From Dactylosporangium sp. AC04546 (GTDB lineage: Bacteria > Actinomycetota > Actinomycetes > Mycobacteriales > Micromonosporaceae): 37,832 nucleotides of DNA. The notes beneath the pieces were generated by a model. It saw nothing but the letters and a program-made list of their open reading frames with translations. It was not told where the DNA came from and made no database searches. Positions 1 through 7,696 of this stretch are shown here, one piece after another (position 1 is the first letter of the stretch; each line of letters opens with the position of its first letter). The stretch is taken from the NCBI RefSeq assembly GCF_022095675.1, contig NZ_JAHYSG010000115.1, forward strand, positions 1-37,832, given 5' to 3'. The translations under genes were made by a program, and so were the position numbers.

Positions 1-128
1 CCGCGCACTCACCGCCGCCACCCGCCGCACCCTCCCCAGCGCGCAATCACGGTCCCGCGCCCATTGCCGCGCCTCTCACCAACATCGGACCCTCCACGCC
101 CCTGCCTTGCCTTCAGCTTCTGCCCGGA

Positions 129-150
129 CATATCCGAAAAATCGGATATG
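129..150. promoter_or_regulatory. Palindrome TATCCGA-N4-TCGGATA, candidate TetR operator copy 1
   Basis: Perfect 9-bp arms (129-137 and 142-150) flank AAAA. The 18-bp core TATCCGA-N4-TCGGATA at 131-148 recurs exactly in its arms at 30594-30611, in the control region between the TetR gene and the sugar operon. The shared sequence suggests a common DNA-binding protein. A hairpin in RNA is the alternative reading for this copy, because no gene start is visible beside it. Confidence 0.45.
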
Positions 151-342
151 CGCAGGGGAAGCCAGCCCTTCGGGGCAGGCGGAGGCGGAGGGCAGCCGAA
201 ACGGTGGCGATGCTGACGCGACGAGCAGACGCCAAAGCGGCACGGCAGTATCCAGGAACCGCCGGACCGCCGGACCGAGCCGGGCACTCCATACGGGTCG
301 GAGCGGCCAACCGGCCAGGTCGGAGCGGCGGACACGCTCGCC

Positions 343-398
343 CATGATCGAGGGAAACTTCTGGCTGCCATAGCGACCAGATATTTCCCTCGATCATG
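343..398 (-). repeat. 56-bp palindromic repeat element, copy 1
   Basis: Perfect 15-bp arms (343-357 and 384-398) enclose a 26-nt centre that itself contains CTGG/CCAG pairing. Read on the minus strand, the element aligns without gaps to a second 56-bp copy at 7997-8052. The centres are largely identical, and the arms differ by paired substitutions (GATCGA/TCGATC here, GATCAT/ATGATC there). It starts 40 nt beyond the ligase stop codon, so it could act as a terminator for that gene or be a mobile palindromic (REP or MITE-like) repeat. Confidence 0.8.
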
Positions 399-437
399 AA
401 AGCCCGGGCACAGCGGGCGGTCGCGCCATGAAAGCCG

Positions 438-1217
438 TCAGCGGCGGCGCTTCAGTGTGCGTTCGTAGTCCTGGAACCTTGCCTTGGCGATCGTTGTGCG
501 GGTTTCCGTGCGGAAGACCACGCCCTCCGACGCGCCCTCCAGCGTCGGGTCCAGGGAGACCCGCGTGGCCGGGAGCGTTGTCCGGAGCAGGTCCAGCGTC
601 GCCTCGATCGTGGTCGGGAGGTCCGCGGCCGGGAGCATGAACAGGCGGGGCGTCAGGTCCAGGCCCGCCGCCTCGGCCAGCTTCAGCAGCGTCGGCTCGT
701 CGGCGAAGGGCTGGCCTCCCGACTCGCGCCAGGTCGCGATCTGGGACGGGGGCCAGGTCAGGGCCGTCCGCCAGTCCGCCAGCTCCAGGACGTCGAAAAG
801 GCGCCAGCCGAAGGTCGCGGCGTCGCGGGTGTACTGCTTGGCGGCGCCGCCGATCTTGCCGCCGTACAGCTCCAGGTAGTAGACGCGCAGCGTGCCGTCG
901 TGCTGGTCGATCAGGCGCGACGCCACCGGCTTCAGCTGCTCGACGATGCCCAGGGCCGGGTTGCCGATCAGGTCGCCCTGGGCGTACAGGAGCTCCTCGC
1001 GCGAACCGATCAGGTACGTGCCGTCGGGCAGCAGCACCAGGCGGCTGTTCGTCCCGTCGACCTTCTCCGTCGCGATCACGGTCCCGGAGAAGGACGTCAC
1101 GGTTGGGAGCAGGCCCCCGTTGCGCGGGTCCAGCTCGTGGTAGGTGGGTATCGACGGGTACTTGGTCAGCGAGTTGAGCACCCGCAGGTCGGCGGCTCGC
1201 ACGGCGAATTCGGTCAC
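438..1217 (-). CDS. Rnl2-family RNA ligase (nucleotidyltransferase)
   Basis: The 259-residue protein carries all five covalent nucleotidyltransferase motifs: I is KVDGTN with the AMP-accepting lysine K52, III is YYLELYGG near 113-120, IIIa is LFDV near 140-143, IV is EGVVFR at 231-236, and V is AKAR around K245. These place it with T4 Rnl2-like RNA ligases, which activate and seal 5'-phosphate/3'-OH RNA ends through ligase-AMP and RNA-adenylate. It is shorter than T4 Rnl2 (about 330 residues) and has essentially no C-terminal domain after motif V. No kinase or phosphatase domain is fused. The start is GTG; no better in-frame start or clear Shine-Dalgarno is visible, so the exact start is uncertain. 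It is divergent from the Y RNA-like gene and Ro60, which points to RNA repair. Substrate is not known. Confidence 0.88.
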   Translation of the reverse strand: MTEFAVRAADLRVLNSLTKYPSIPTYHELDPRNGGLLPTVTSFSGTVIATEKVDGTNSRLVLLPDGTYLIGSREELLYAQGDLIGNPALGIVEQLKPVASRLIDQHDGTLRVYYLELYGGKIGGAAKQYTRDAATFGWRLFDVLELADWRTALTWPPSQIATWRESGGQPFADEPTLLKLAEAAGLDLTPRLFMLPAADLPTTIEATLDLLRTTLPATRVSLDPTLEGASEGVVFRTETRTTIAKARFQDYERTLKRRR

Positions 1218-1336
1218 GAACTCATCATCGTCGTCCGGGCAAGCTCATAAAAAACGGCGCGACGCCGATCGGGGAACGTTGCTACCTTCGAAGCCACGCA
1301 CCGCCCGGTGTGAAGTCCACGGTTACTTCATTCTCT

Positions 1337-1342
1337 TAAAAT
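1337..1342 (+). promoter_or_regulatory. Candidate -10 box for the Y RNA-like/Ro60 transcript
   Basis: TAAAAT fits the actinobacterial TANNNT -10 consensus and sits in the only A+T-rich patch of this spacer. Transcription would start near 1349, about 20 nt before the structured RNA. No convincing -35 box is visible. Confidence 0.3.
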
Positions 1343-1370
1343 GACAACCAGCCGTGGGCGCTGGGATCTC

Positions 1371-1530
1371 GGGCGGGCGTCGAGGCGTTCCGGTGCGCAG
1401 GTGCCGGTTACTTCGACTGCGGATCGAGAGGTCGCGGGTTCGAATCCCGCCGTCCCGGCCACCCCTCGGGACGTAGCTCAGCCTGGAAGAGCACTAACGT
1501 TCCGACACCGATGAGAACTCGGAGCGCCCC
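1371..1530 (+). ncRNA. yrlA: Y RNA-like noncoding RNA with a circularly permuted tRNA module
   Basis: The order of parts is that of a tRNA opened at the anticodon. First comes a variable-like AGGTC (1429-1433), then a T-arm with stem GCGGG/CCCGC and loop TTCGAAT (1434-1450). The 3' acceptor strand (1451-1457) is followed by an encoded GCCA (1458-1461) and a 5-nt linker. The 5' acceptor strand (1467-1473) pairs perfectly over 7 bp. Then come T8-A9-like TA and a D-arm with stem GCTC/GAGC and GG in its loop (1476-1492). The outer flanks pair as an interrupted helix: GGGCG 1375-1379 with CGCCC 1525-1529, CGA 1381-1383 with TCG 1519-1521, GTTC 1387-1390 with GAAC 1515-1518, CGGTG 1391-1395 with CACCG 1506-1510. 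GTCGAGG at 1379-1385 resembles the Ro-binding stem motif of Y RNAs as I remember it. Position directly upstream of a Ro60 gene supports the call. Ends are estimates. Confidence 0.8.
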
Positions 1531-1575
1531 GTCGCGACGTGATTTCGCGCTGCCCTCGACAACGGGAAGTACAAA

Positions 1576-3132
1576 ATGGCGAAGCTCAATGTGAAGAAGG
1601 TCAAGGCGGCGCTCGGAAAGGGTCCGCTCAAGGGCGCGTCGCGCCCGGCCGGACGCACCTTCGAAGGGGGCGTCGGATACGGCCGCGACGCCAAGTCGGA
1701 GCTTTTCCTGCTGGCCGTGACGAACATGGTCGGCGAGCAGACGTTCTACGAGGCGGCCGGCGAGCGCGACGAGCGGTTCGCGCGCCTGGTGCGCACCGTG
1801 GCCGTCGAGGACCCGGACTGGACCGCGCGGCTGTTGGGCTGGCTGCGCAGCGGCGCGAACCTGCGCACGGCGTCGATCGTCGGCGCGGCCGAGTTCGTGC
1901 GCGGCCGGCTCGAGGCCGGTGCGACCGGCGACAACCGGGCCGTCGTGGCGAGCGTGCTCCAGCGCGCCGACGAGCCGGGCGAGCTGCTCGCGTACTGGAT
2001 CTCGCGCTACGGGCGGGCGATTCCCAAGCCCGTGAAGCGCGGCATCGCCGACGCCGTCCAGCGGCTCTACACCGAGCGCAACCTCTTGAAGTACGACACC
2101 GCCAGCCACGCCTTCCGCTTCGGTGACGTGGTCGACCTGACGCACCCGGCGCCGAGCGCACCGTGGCAGGGCGACCTGTTCGCGTACGCGCTGGGCCGCC
2201 GGCACCGCCGGGAGGACCTGCCGATCCCGGGCTCGCTCGCCATGCTCGCCGAGAACGAGCGGCTGCGGGCCGAGGGCGGCGCGGCCCTGCTCGACCCGGA
2301 GCGGCTCGCGGCGGCCGGCATGACGTGGGAGGACGTGCTCTCGCTCGCCGGGAAGGCGGGCGACAAGGCCGCCCTGTGGACCGCGCTGATCCCGTCGATG
2401 GGCTACATGGCCCTGCTGCGCAACCTGCGCAACTTCGACGAGGCCGGCGTGTCCGACGAGGTCGCGGCGGGCGTCGCGGCGCGGCTGTGCGACCCGAGCC
2501 AGGTGGCGCGGTCGAAGCAGCTGCCGATGCGGTTCCTGAGCGCGTACCGCGCGGCGCCGTCGCTGCGGTGGGCCCACGCCCTGGAGCAGGCGCTGACGCT
2601 GAGCCTGCGCAACGCGCCGGAGCTGAGCGGGCGGACGCTGATTCTCATCGACACGTCCGGCTCGATGAACTCGGGCTTCTCGCGCGACGGCACGCTGCGG
2701 CGGTGGGACGCGGCGGTCGTGTTCGGCGTGGCCCTCGCGTCTCGCTGCGCTTCGGCGACGATCGTGTCGTTCTCCGGCCACACCACGGAGTTCCGTCTCC
2801 AGAAGCGTGAGTCGGTACTGCGGGCGATCGAGCGCTTCCGGGCGGACGGCCACTTCCACAACGGCGGCACGGCGACGGCCAAGGCGGTGCGCGAGCGCTA
2901 CGCCCACCACGACCGGGTCGTGATCCTCACCGACGAGCAGGCCTCCTTCGACGCCTCGGTGGATTCGGCGGTACCGCAAACCGTCCCGATCTTCACCTGG
3001 AACCTGGCGGGCTACCGGCTCGGCCACACGCCGCTCAAGGACGGCCGCTGGACGTTCGGCGGCCTGACCGACGCCGGCTTCGGGATGATCCCGCTGCTGG
3101 AGTCGGGCCGGGACGGACAGTGGCCGTTCTAG
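1576..3132 (+). CDS. rsr: TROVE/Ro60 RNA-binding protein (Rsr)
   Basis: This 518-residue protein matches bacterial Ro60 orthologs in length and architecture. A helical TROVE region (about 25-345) forms the RNA-binding ring and includes the family-typical ALLRNLRNF (279-287). A C-terminal von Willebrand A domain (about 354-518) has an intact MIDAS motif D359-T-S361-G-S363 and a TDEQ near 442-445. Ro60 binds misfolded RNAs and Y RNAs and, in other bacteria, works with exoribonucleases or RNA repair enzymes. The ATG is preceded by GGGAAG at a suitable distance. The Y RNA-like gene ends about 45 nt upstream and may lie on the same transcript. The divergent neighbour is an RNA ligase, in place of the RtcB/RtcA ligase system linked to Rsr in Salmonella. 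Confidence 0.93.
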   Translation: MAKLNVKKVKAALGKGPLKGASRPAGRTFEGGVGYGRDAKSELFLLAVTNMVGEQTFYEAAGERDERFARLVRTVAVEDPDWTARLLGWLRSGANLRTASIVGAAEFVRGRLEAGATGDNRAVVASVLQRADEPGELLAYWISRYGRAIPKPVKRGIADAVQRLYTERNLLKYDTASHAFRFGDVVDLTHPAPSAPWQGDLFAYALGRRHRREDLPIPGSLAMLAENERLRAEGGAALLDPERLAAAGMTWEDVLSLAGKAGDKAALWTALIPSMGYMALLRNLRNFDEAGVSDEVAAGVAARLCDPSQVARSKQLPMRFLSAYRAAPSLRWAHALEQALTLSLRNAPELSGRTLILIDTSGSMNSGFSRDGTLRRWDAAVVFGVALASRCASATIVSFSGHTTEFRLQKRESVLRAIERFRADGHFHNGGTATAKAVRERYAHHDRVVILTDEQASFDASVDSAVPQTVPIFTWNLAGYRLGHTPLKDGRWTFGGLTDAGFGMIPLLESGRDGQWPF

Positions 3133-3192
3133 GGACTGCCGAGCGTGATCGAGCGCGGCGGCCGAGTGGGGCGGTCGCCTGAAAGCGGCCAG

Positions 3193-3198
3193 TAGACT
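3193..3198 (+). promoter_or_regulatory. Candidate -10 box of aroD
   Basis: TAGACT matches TANNNT and would start transcription near 3205, giving a leader of about 25 nt. CCCCCTG (3200-3206) could pair with CAGGGGG (3219-3225), which includes the Shine-Dalgarno, but the predicted start would leave most of the left arm untranscribed. Confidence 0.4.
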
Positions 3199-3229
3199 GC
3201 CCCCTGTCGTTTCACAGGCAGGGGGAGTC

Positions 3230-3958
3230 ATGGCAACGCTGCGCGAGCGGCTCGCCGACGGGGTGCCGCTGGTCGCGGTGAGCTTCGGCGACGACGACGC
3301 CGAGGGTGACGCCGCCCGGGTCCGGGACCTCGGGGTGGACGTCGCCGAACTGCGCGTGGACTGGTACTCCTCATTCGACCCCGCCCACGTCGTCGACCGG
3401 GTCCGGGCGTTCCGCGGCGTGCCGACGCTGGCCACCGTGCGGTCGAAGACCGAGGGCGGGTACTGGCCGGGCGACGAGGCCGAGCGCCTGCGGCTCTACG
3501 AGGCGCTGCTGCCCGAGGTCGACGCCGTCGACGTGGAACTGTCCGCGACCGAGGTGCTGCCCGGGGTCGTCGCCGCCGCGCGGGCGCAGGGCAAGCTCGT
3601 CGTGGTCTCGCACCACGACTTCGTCGCCACGCCGTCGCCCGAGCGGCTCGCCGAGATCGTCGACGGGGCGCGGGCGGCGGGCGCCGATCTCGTGAAGATC
3701 AGCACGATGGCCCACGGTCCCGACGATGTGCGCACGCTGTCGGCGCTGCTGCTGCGGTACAACTCGATCCGGATGATCGTCATCGGGATGGGCGGTGAAG
3801 GGGCGGCGTCCAGGGTCTTCTTCCCGCTGCTGGGCTCCCGGATCACCTATTCGGCGATCGGCGGCCACCCGGCGCCCGGCCAGCTGCCGTTCGCCGAGAC
3901 GGTGGCGCTGCTGGAGCGGTTCTCGCCGGCCTTCGCCACGCGGCGGGCAGCCTCATGA
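3230..3958 (+). CDS. aroD: Type I 3-dehydroquinate dehydratase
   Basis: AroD dehydrates 3-dehydroquinate to 3-dehydroshikimate in the shikimate pathway. The 242-residue protein shows the type I signature throughout: ELRVD (40-44), TVRSKTEGG (69-77), VVSHHDF with general-base histidine H129 (125-131), the Schiff-base lysine K156 in VKIS, MGGEGAASR (187-195) and TYSAIGGHPAPGQLPF near the C-terminus. Length fits the family (about 230-250). The ATG follows a strong GGGGGAG Shine-Dalgarno. The stop codon overlaps the next start as ATGA, so the downstream membrane protein is probably translationally coupled. Many actinomycetes use the unrelated type II enzyme, so this may be a second, alternative dehydroquinase. 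Confidence 0.93.
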   Translation: MATLRERLADGVPLVAVSFGDDDAEGDAARVRDLGVDVAELRVDWYSSFDPAHVVDRVRAFRGVPTLATVRSKTEGGYWPGDEAERLRLYEALLPEVDAVDVELSATEVLPGVVAAARAQGKLVVVSHHDFVATPSPERLAEIVDGARAAGADLVKISTMAHGPDDVRTLSALLLRYNSIRMIVIGMGGEGAASRVFFPLLGSRITYSAIGGHPAPGQLPFAETVALLERFSPAFATRRAAS

Positions 3959-4275
3959 CCGCACCCCGGCGCGACCCGTGGCGGGCGGTCCGCAAGTCGG
4001 TCGCCCAGGCGGTGGTGCTGTTCACCGCCGTCTTCGTGTTCGGGCTCGGCCGGGCGGCCCTCGGCATCGGGCACTCCGGCGCCATCGACCGCAGCACCGC
4101 GGCCTGGACCGTCTGGTCGGTCGGCGTGGCGCTGATGGTCGCGGGTTCGGTCGTGGCGGTGCAGTTCCTGCGCGGCAAGGCCGGCATCCGGTGGTGCATG
4201 ACCCTGTGGGTGACCGGCCTCGCCCTGACGCTCATCTACTCCTCGATGATCGACCCGCCACCCGTCCAGGGCTGA
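3955..4275 (+). CDS. Small three-helix membrane protein, unknown function
   Basis: The 106-residue product has a basic N-terminus (RRDPWRAVRKS) and about three hydrophobic segments near residues 17-38, 50-69 and 80-98, so it should be an inner-membrane protein. I do not recognise a family. It overlaps the aroD stop by 4 nt (ATGA), which supports co-translation, but no functional link to the shikimate pathway is evident. Confidence 0.7.
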   Translation: MTAPRRDPWRAVRKSVAQAVVLFTAVFVFGLGRAALGIGHSGAIDRSTAAWTVWSVGVALMVAGSVVAVQFLRGKAGIRWCMTLWVTGLALTLIYSSMIDPPPVQG

Positions 4276-4325
4276 TGCACGGGGGCCTTATCGTCGTAGG
4301 TCGCTGACCGCGATACGGAGGAACC

Positions 4326-5342
4326 ATGACCCAGCCCCCGCCCGGGCCCGACGAGCCGCAGCCGTACCCCGTCTACTACCAGGCCGCACCCACCGGCGGC
4401 TACGCGGTGCCGATCTTCGGGCAGCAGGCCGGGTACGACCCCCTGATCAGCCCGAACTACGGCGGCTGGTGGCAGCGGACCATCGCGATCCTCAAGACCG
4501 CGTGGAAGCCGCTCGCGACCCTCCAGGCGATCGGGGTCGTGGCGAACCTGATCGTCTCGGTGCCGCCGTCGCTGTACCTCGTGTACCTGCAGAGCCAGCT
4601 GCCGCAGAACGACCCGAACGCGCCGGTGCAGGTCACCGAGGTCGACCTCGGTCCCCTGCTGGCCGTGTTCGGCGTGACCTTCCTCGGCATCTTCCTGGCC
4701 CTGCTGGTCCAGTTCGCCGTCGTGATCGCCAGCAACCATGTCGGCGTCGCGGTCGCTTCCGGGATGCAGCCGCAGATCGGCCGGTCCCTCGCGCTCGCGG
4801 CGAAGCGGGTGTTCCCGCTCATCGGCTGGCAGCTGCTGGCCGGCCTCATCACGCTGGTCGGTTTCTGCGCCTGCATCCTGCCCGGGTTCTACCTGATCGC
4901 GGTGTTCCTGGTGCTGCCCGTGATCGTGACGTTCGAGCGCACGAACGTGATCAGCCGGTGCTTCCAGCTGTTCCACGGCGACCTGGGCTCCTCGATCGCC
5001 CGCGTCGCCACGGTCTGGGGCATCAGCATCGGCGTCGCGGTCATCGCGGGCATCATCGGCCAGGTGATCCAGGTCGCCTTCAGCGGCACCGAGTCGCTGA
5101 CCGGGAACTTCGAGACGACCGGGCCGGTACTGACCGCCGCCCTCACCATCGGCATCATTGTCAGCTCGGTCTTCTCGGCGATCCTCACGGCCGCGGGCTC
5201 GGTGCTCACCGCGCCGCTGACCCTGACCGCGTACGCGGACATGCGCAGCCGCGTCGAGCCCGGGCTGAGCACGGCGCGCCTGGCGAGCGAGATCGAGCTG
5301 GCGCCGGCCGCGTCGCCGGAGTGGGGCGCCCCGCCCGCGTGA
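4326..5342 (+). CDS. Polytopic membrane protein with proline-rich N-terminus
   Basis: The 338-residue protein starts with a cytosolic Pro/Tyr-rich stretch (1-50: PPPGPDEPQPYPVYY...), common in actinobacterial membrane proteins. About six transmembrane helices follow between residues 70 and 305, and the tail is short and polar. The pattern resembles the multi-helix domain found N-terminal to some glycerophosphodiester phosphodiesterases (GPDPase_memb-like), but no catalytic domain is attached. The ATG has a near-ideal GGAGGA Shine-Dalgarno at 4317-4322. TATCGT at 4289-4294 may be its -10 box, since it falls after the stop codon of the upstream gene. Function is unknown. Confidence 0.8.
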   Translation: MTQPPPGPDEPQPYPVYYQAAPTGGYAVPIFGQQAGYDPLISPNYGGWWQRTIAILKTAWKPLATLQAIGVVANLIVSVPPSLYLVYLQSQLPQNDPNAPVQVTEVDLGPLLAVFGVTFLGIFLALLVQFAVVIASNHVGVAVASGMQPQIGRSLALAAKRVFPLIGWQLLAGLITLVGFCACILPGFYLIAVFLVLPVIVTFERTNVISRCFQLFHGDLGSSIARVATVWGISIGVAVIAGIIGQVIQVAFSGTESLTGNFETTGPVLTAALTIGIIVSSVFSAILTAAGSVLTAPLTLTAYADMRSRVEPGLSTARLASEIELAPAASPEWGAPPA

Positions 5343-5360
5343 TGGGTTAATACCGCATGA

Positions 5361-5652
5361 ATGGGACATAGCCGTCGGTGCATGCTGGCGGGCCTGGCGC
5401 TGCTGGGCCTGCCGGCCTGCCGGCCCGCTCGGGCGGCGAGTCCGCCCCGGGCGCGAGCGACACCCGCCTGGAGGCTTCGACAAAGCGGCGATGGCCGAGT
5501 GGGCCGACGGCGGTACCCGGGTGGTCGGGTCGATGACTCACGGGGTGGTTGTCGACAGCGCCTGGAGCGCCGCGTTCGACACCGCGTTGTCCCAGTTCAC
5601 GCAGGACAAGGACGCCGCTCGGTTCGCCGCCGCCGCGGGTCGGCGACGGTGA
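5361..5652 (+). pseudogene. Remnant of a lipoprotein gene, possibly a sugar-binding protein
   Basis: Two pieces of apparently genuine protein lie in different frames. From 5361 the sequence reads MGHSRRCMLAGLALLGLPAC, a textbook lipoprotein signal peptide with lipobox LPAC. After about 5470 a different frame reads FDKAAMAEWADGG, then [15 protein letters not shown] and [19 protein letters not shown], ending at a stop codon at 5650-5652. The second piece resembles the C-terminus of extracellular solute-binding proteins of carbohydrate ABC transporters. The roughly 350 residues expected between the pieces are absent, so an internal deletion plus frameshift is likely. No permease genes are nearby. 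The family assignment is from appearance only. Confidence 0.45.
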
Positions 5653-5717
5653 GTCACGAAGTGTGTGGAAGCCGTCAAGATTTGGTCCGCCCCGGGTGCG
5701 GCCTCGCGTGGCCCCAC

Positions 5718-5723
5718 TAGACT
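5718..5723 (+). promoter_or_regulatory. -10 box placing dxs as a leaderless gene
   Basis: TAGACT matches TANNNT and ends 8 nt before the dxs ATG, so transcription should begin at or next to the start codon. There is no Shine-Dalgarno in the gap. Leaderless mRNAs are common in actinobacteria. Confidence 0.5.
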
Positions 5724-5731
5724 CGGCGGGC

Positions 5732-7696
5732 ATGAGCGCAGAAGAGATCGAGGCCGCGTCCCTGCTGAGCACGGTCCGCGAGCCCGGTGATCTCCGCAAT
5801 CTCACCGCTGAGCAGCTCGACGTCCTGGCCGCGGAGATCCGCGACTTCCTGGTCGCCAAGGTATCCCGCACGGGCGGCCACCTGGGCCCCAACCTCGGCG
5901 TCGTTGAGCTGACGCTCGCGCTGCACCGCGTGTTCGACTCGCCCAAGGACCGGGTCCTGTTCGACACGGGCCACCAGGCCTACGTCCACAAGATCGTCAC
6001 CGGCCGGCAGGACGGCTTCGACCTCCTGCGCCAGCGCGGTGGCCTCACGGGCTACCCGAGCCAGGCCGAGAGCGAGCACGACCTCATCGAGAACTCGCAC
6101 GCCTCGACCGCCCTGTCCTACGCCGACGGCCTGTCGAAGGCCTTCGCGCTGCGCGGCGAGCCGCGGCACGTCGTCGCGGTCGTCGGCGACGGCGCGCTCA
6201 CCGGCGGCATGTGCTGGGAGGCGCTCAACAACATCGCCGCCGCGAGGAACCCGGTGGTGATCGTCGTCAACGACAACGGCCGGTCCTACTCGCCGACGAT
6301 CGGCGGCCTGGCCGACCACCTGTCCAACCTGCGGCTCAACCCGAGCTACGAGAAGGTGCTCGACCTCGTCAAGGACTCGCTGGGCCGCACGCCGCTCGTC
6401 GGCCCGCCGCTCTTCGAGGTGCTGCACGCGGTCAAGAAGGGCATCAAGGACGCGGTCGCGCCGCAGGCGATGTTCGAGGACCTCGGGATCAAGTATGTCG
6501 GCCCCGTCGACGGCCACGACCGCGAGGCCGTCGAGTCGGCGCTACGCAAGGCCAAGGGCTTCGGCGGCCCGGTGATCGTCCACGCGGTGACCCGCAAGGG
6601 CTTCGGCTACCGCCCCGCCGAGGAGGACGAGGCCGACTGCCTGCACGGCCCGGGCAGCGCGTTCGACATCGAGACCGGCAAGCTGCTCGCCCCGGCCGCC
6701 CTCAAGTGGACCGCGGTCTTCGCCGACGAGCTGGTCGCGATCGCCGACGAGCGCGCCGACGTCGTCGGCATCACGGCCGCCATGGCCGAGCCGACCGGCA
6801 TCGCCAAGCTCATGAAGAAGTATCCGGAGCGCGCCTACGACGTGGGCATCGCCGAGCAGCACGCGGCCACCTCGGCCGCCGGCCTGGCGATCGGCGGCCT
6901 GCACCCGGTCGTCGCCGTCTACGCGACGTTCCTCAACCGCGCCTTCGACCAGGTCCTGCTCGACGTGGCCATGCACCGCCTCCCGGTCACCTTCGTCCTC
7001 GACCGCGCCGGCGTCACCGGCCCCGACGGCCCGTCGCACTACGGCATCTGGGACATGTCGGTCTTCGGCGTGGTCCCCGGCCTGCGCCTGGCCGCCCCGC
7101 GCGACGCCCAGACGGTCCGCGAGGAGCTCCGCGAGGCCGTCGGCATCGAGGACGGCCCGACCATCCTGCGCTTCCCGACCGGCGCCGTCCCGGCCGACCT
7201 CCCGGCCCTGCGCCGCGTGGGCGGCGTCGACGGCTTCGGCGGCGTCGACGTCCTGGCCGAGCACGAGCGCAAGGACGTCCTCCTGGTGAGCGTCGGCGCC
7301 TTCGCCCACCTGGCGGTCGACGCCGCGGCCCGCCTGGCCGAGCAGGGCTACGGCGTGACGGTGGTCGACCCGCGCTGGGTCCGCCCGGTCCCGGTCGAGC
7401 TGGTCGCGCTGGCCCGCGACCACCGCCTGGTGGTCACGGTGGAGGACGGCATCCGCACGGGCGGCGTGGGCGACGCGATCGCCAAGACCCTCCGCGACGC
7501 GGACGTGTGGGTCCCACTGCGCGACCTGGGCGTCCCGCAGGGCTGGCACCCGCACGGCTCCCGCAACGAGATCCTGGCCGACCTGGGCCTGACCGCGCAG
7601 GACGTGGCCCGCCAGGTGACGGAGTGGGTGAGCCGCCTGGACGACCAGCGCCTCTCGGTGCCGGCCAGCACCCGCACGAGGGCCACCCGCCGCTAG
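5732..7696 (+). CDS. dxs: 1-Deoxy-D-xylulose-5-phosphate synthase
   Basis: DXS condenses pyruvate and glyceraldehyde 3-phosphate to 1-deoxyxylulose 5-phosphate, the entry step of the MEP isoprenoid pathway, using thiamine diphosphate and Mg. The 654-residue protein begins like the family ([30 protein letters not shown]). It shows the ThDP-binding GDG (152-154) with the downstream NN pair, [12 protein letters not shown], the catalytic glutamate E375 in VGIAEQHAA, and [12 protein letters not shown] in the central domain. The C-terminal transketolase domain runs from about 500. The ATG at 5732 is chosen because it fits family length and a -10 box sits just upstream; the in-frame extension to 5549 does not look coding. 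Confidence 0.96.
   Translation: MSAEEIEAASLLSTVREPGDLRNLTAEQLDVLAAEIRDFLVAKVSRTGGHLGPNLGVVELTLALHRVFDSPKDRVLFDTGHQAYVHKIVTGRQDGFDLLRQRGGLTGYPSQAESEHDLIENSHASTALSYADGLSKAFALRGEPRHVVAVVGDGALTGGMCWEALNNIAAARNPVVIVVNDNGRSYSPTIGGLADHLSNLRLNPSYEKVLDLVKDSLGRTPLVGPPLFEVLHAVKKGIKDAVAPQAMFEDLGIKYVGPVDGHDREAVESALRKAKGFGGPVIVHAVTRKGFGYRPAEEDEADCLHGPGSAFDIETGKLLAPAALKWTAVFADELVAIADERADVVGITAAMAEPTGIAKLMKKYPERAYDVGIAEQHAATSAAGLAIGGLHPVVAVYATFLNRAFDQVLLDVAMHRLPVTFVLDRAGVTGPDGPSHYGIWDMSVFGVVPGLRLAAPRDAQTVREELREAVGIEDGPTILRFPTGAVPADLPALRRVGGVDGFGGVDVLAEHERKDVLLVSVGAFAHLAVDAAARLAEQGYGVTVVDPRWVRPVPVELVALARDHRLVVTVEDGIRTGGVGDAIAKTLRDADVWVPLRDLGVPQGWHPHGSRNEILADLGLTAQDVARQVTEWVSRLDDQRLSVPASTRTRATRR

Larger units (their letters stand above)
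1..437. other. Left-end intergenic region without a supported gene
   Basis: The reading frames here are GC-driven and low in complexity, with arginine, proline and glycine runs, and none looks like a protein. The stretch holds two structured sites, listed separately: a TATCCGA palindrome at 131-148 and a 56-bp hairpin element at 343-398. It lies downstream of the RNA ligase gene, whose stop codon is at 438-440 on the minus strand. Whether a gene to the left starts just outside the window cannot be seen. Confidence 0.6.
5343..5731. other. Spacer between the membrane protein and dxs
   Basis: The stretch holds the lipoprotein remnant (5361-5652) and the dxs promoter. An open frame runs into dxs from 5549, but its codons before 5732 look noncoding (arginine- and proline-rich) and are not part of DXS. 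Confidence 0.6.

Noticed and set aside
1..400. Short open frames at the left edge
   Set aside because: They are of low complexity, conflict with each other and with the palindromic element, and lack ribosome-binding sites.
1405..1461. Possible ordinary tRNA gene ending in GCCA
   Set aside because: Only a 3' half is present upstream; the matching 5' acceptor strand and D-arm come after it. The order fits a permuted Y RNA-type molecule, not a standard tRNA.
3200..3225. Hairpin that would hide the aroD ribosome-binding site
   Set aside because: The predicted transcription start near 3205 leaves out most of the left arm, so regulation by this stem is not supported.
1408..3435. Long open frame on the minus strand (675 codons)
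   Set aside because: It is the antisense shadow of the Ro60 gene, arginine- and alanine-rich with no recognisable domain.
4236..5483. Large minus-strand open frame (415 codons)
   Set aside because: Low-complexity Asp/Arg/Gln-rich sequence antisense to a clear membrane protein gene.
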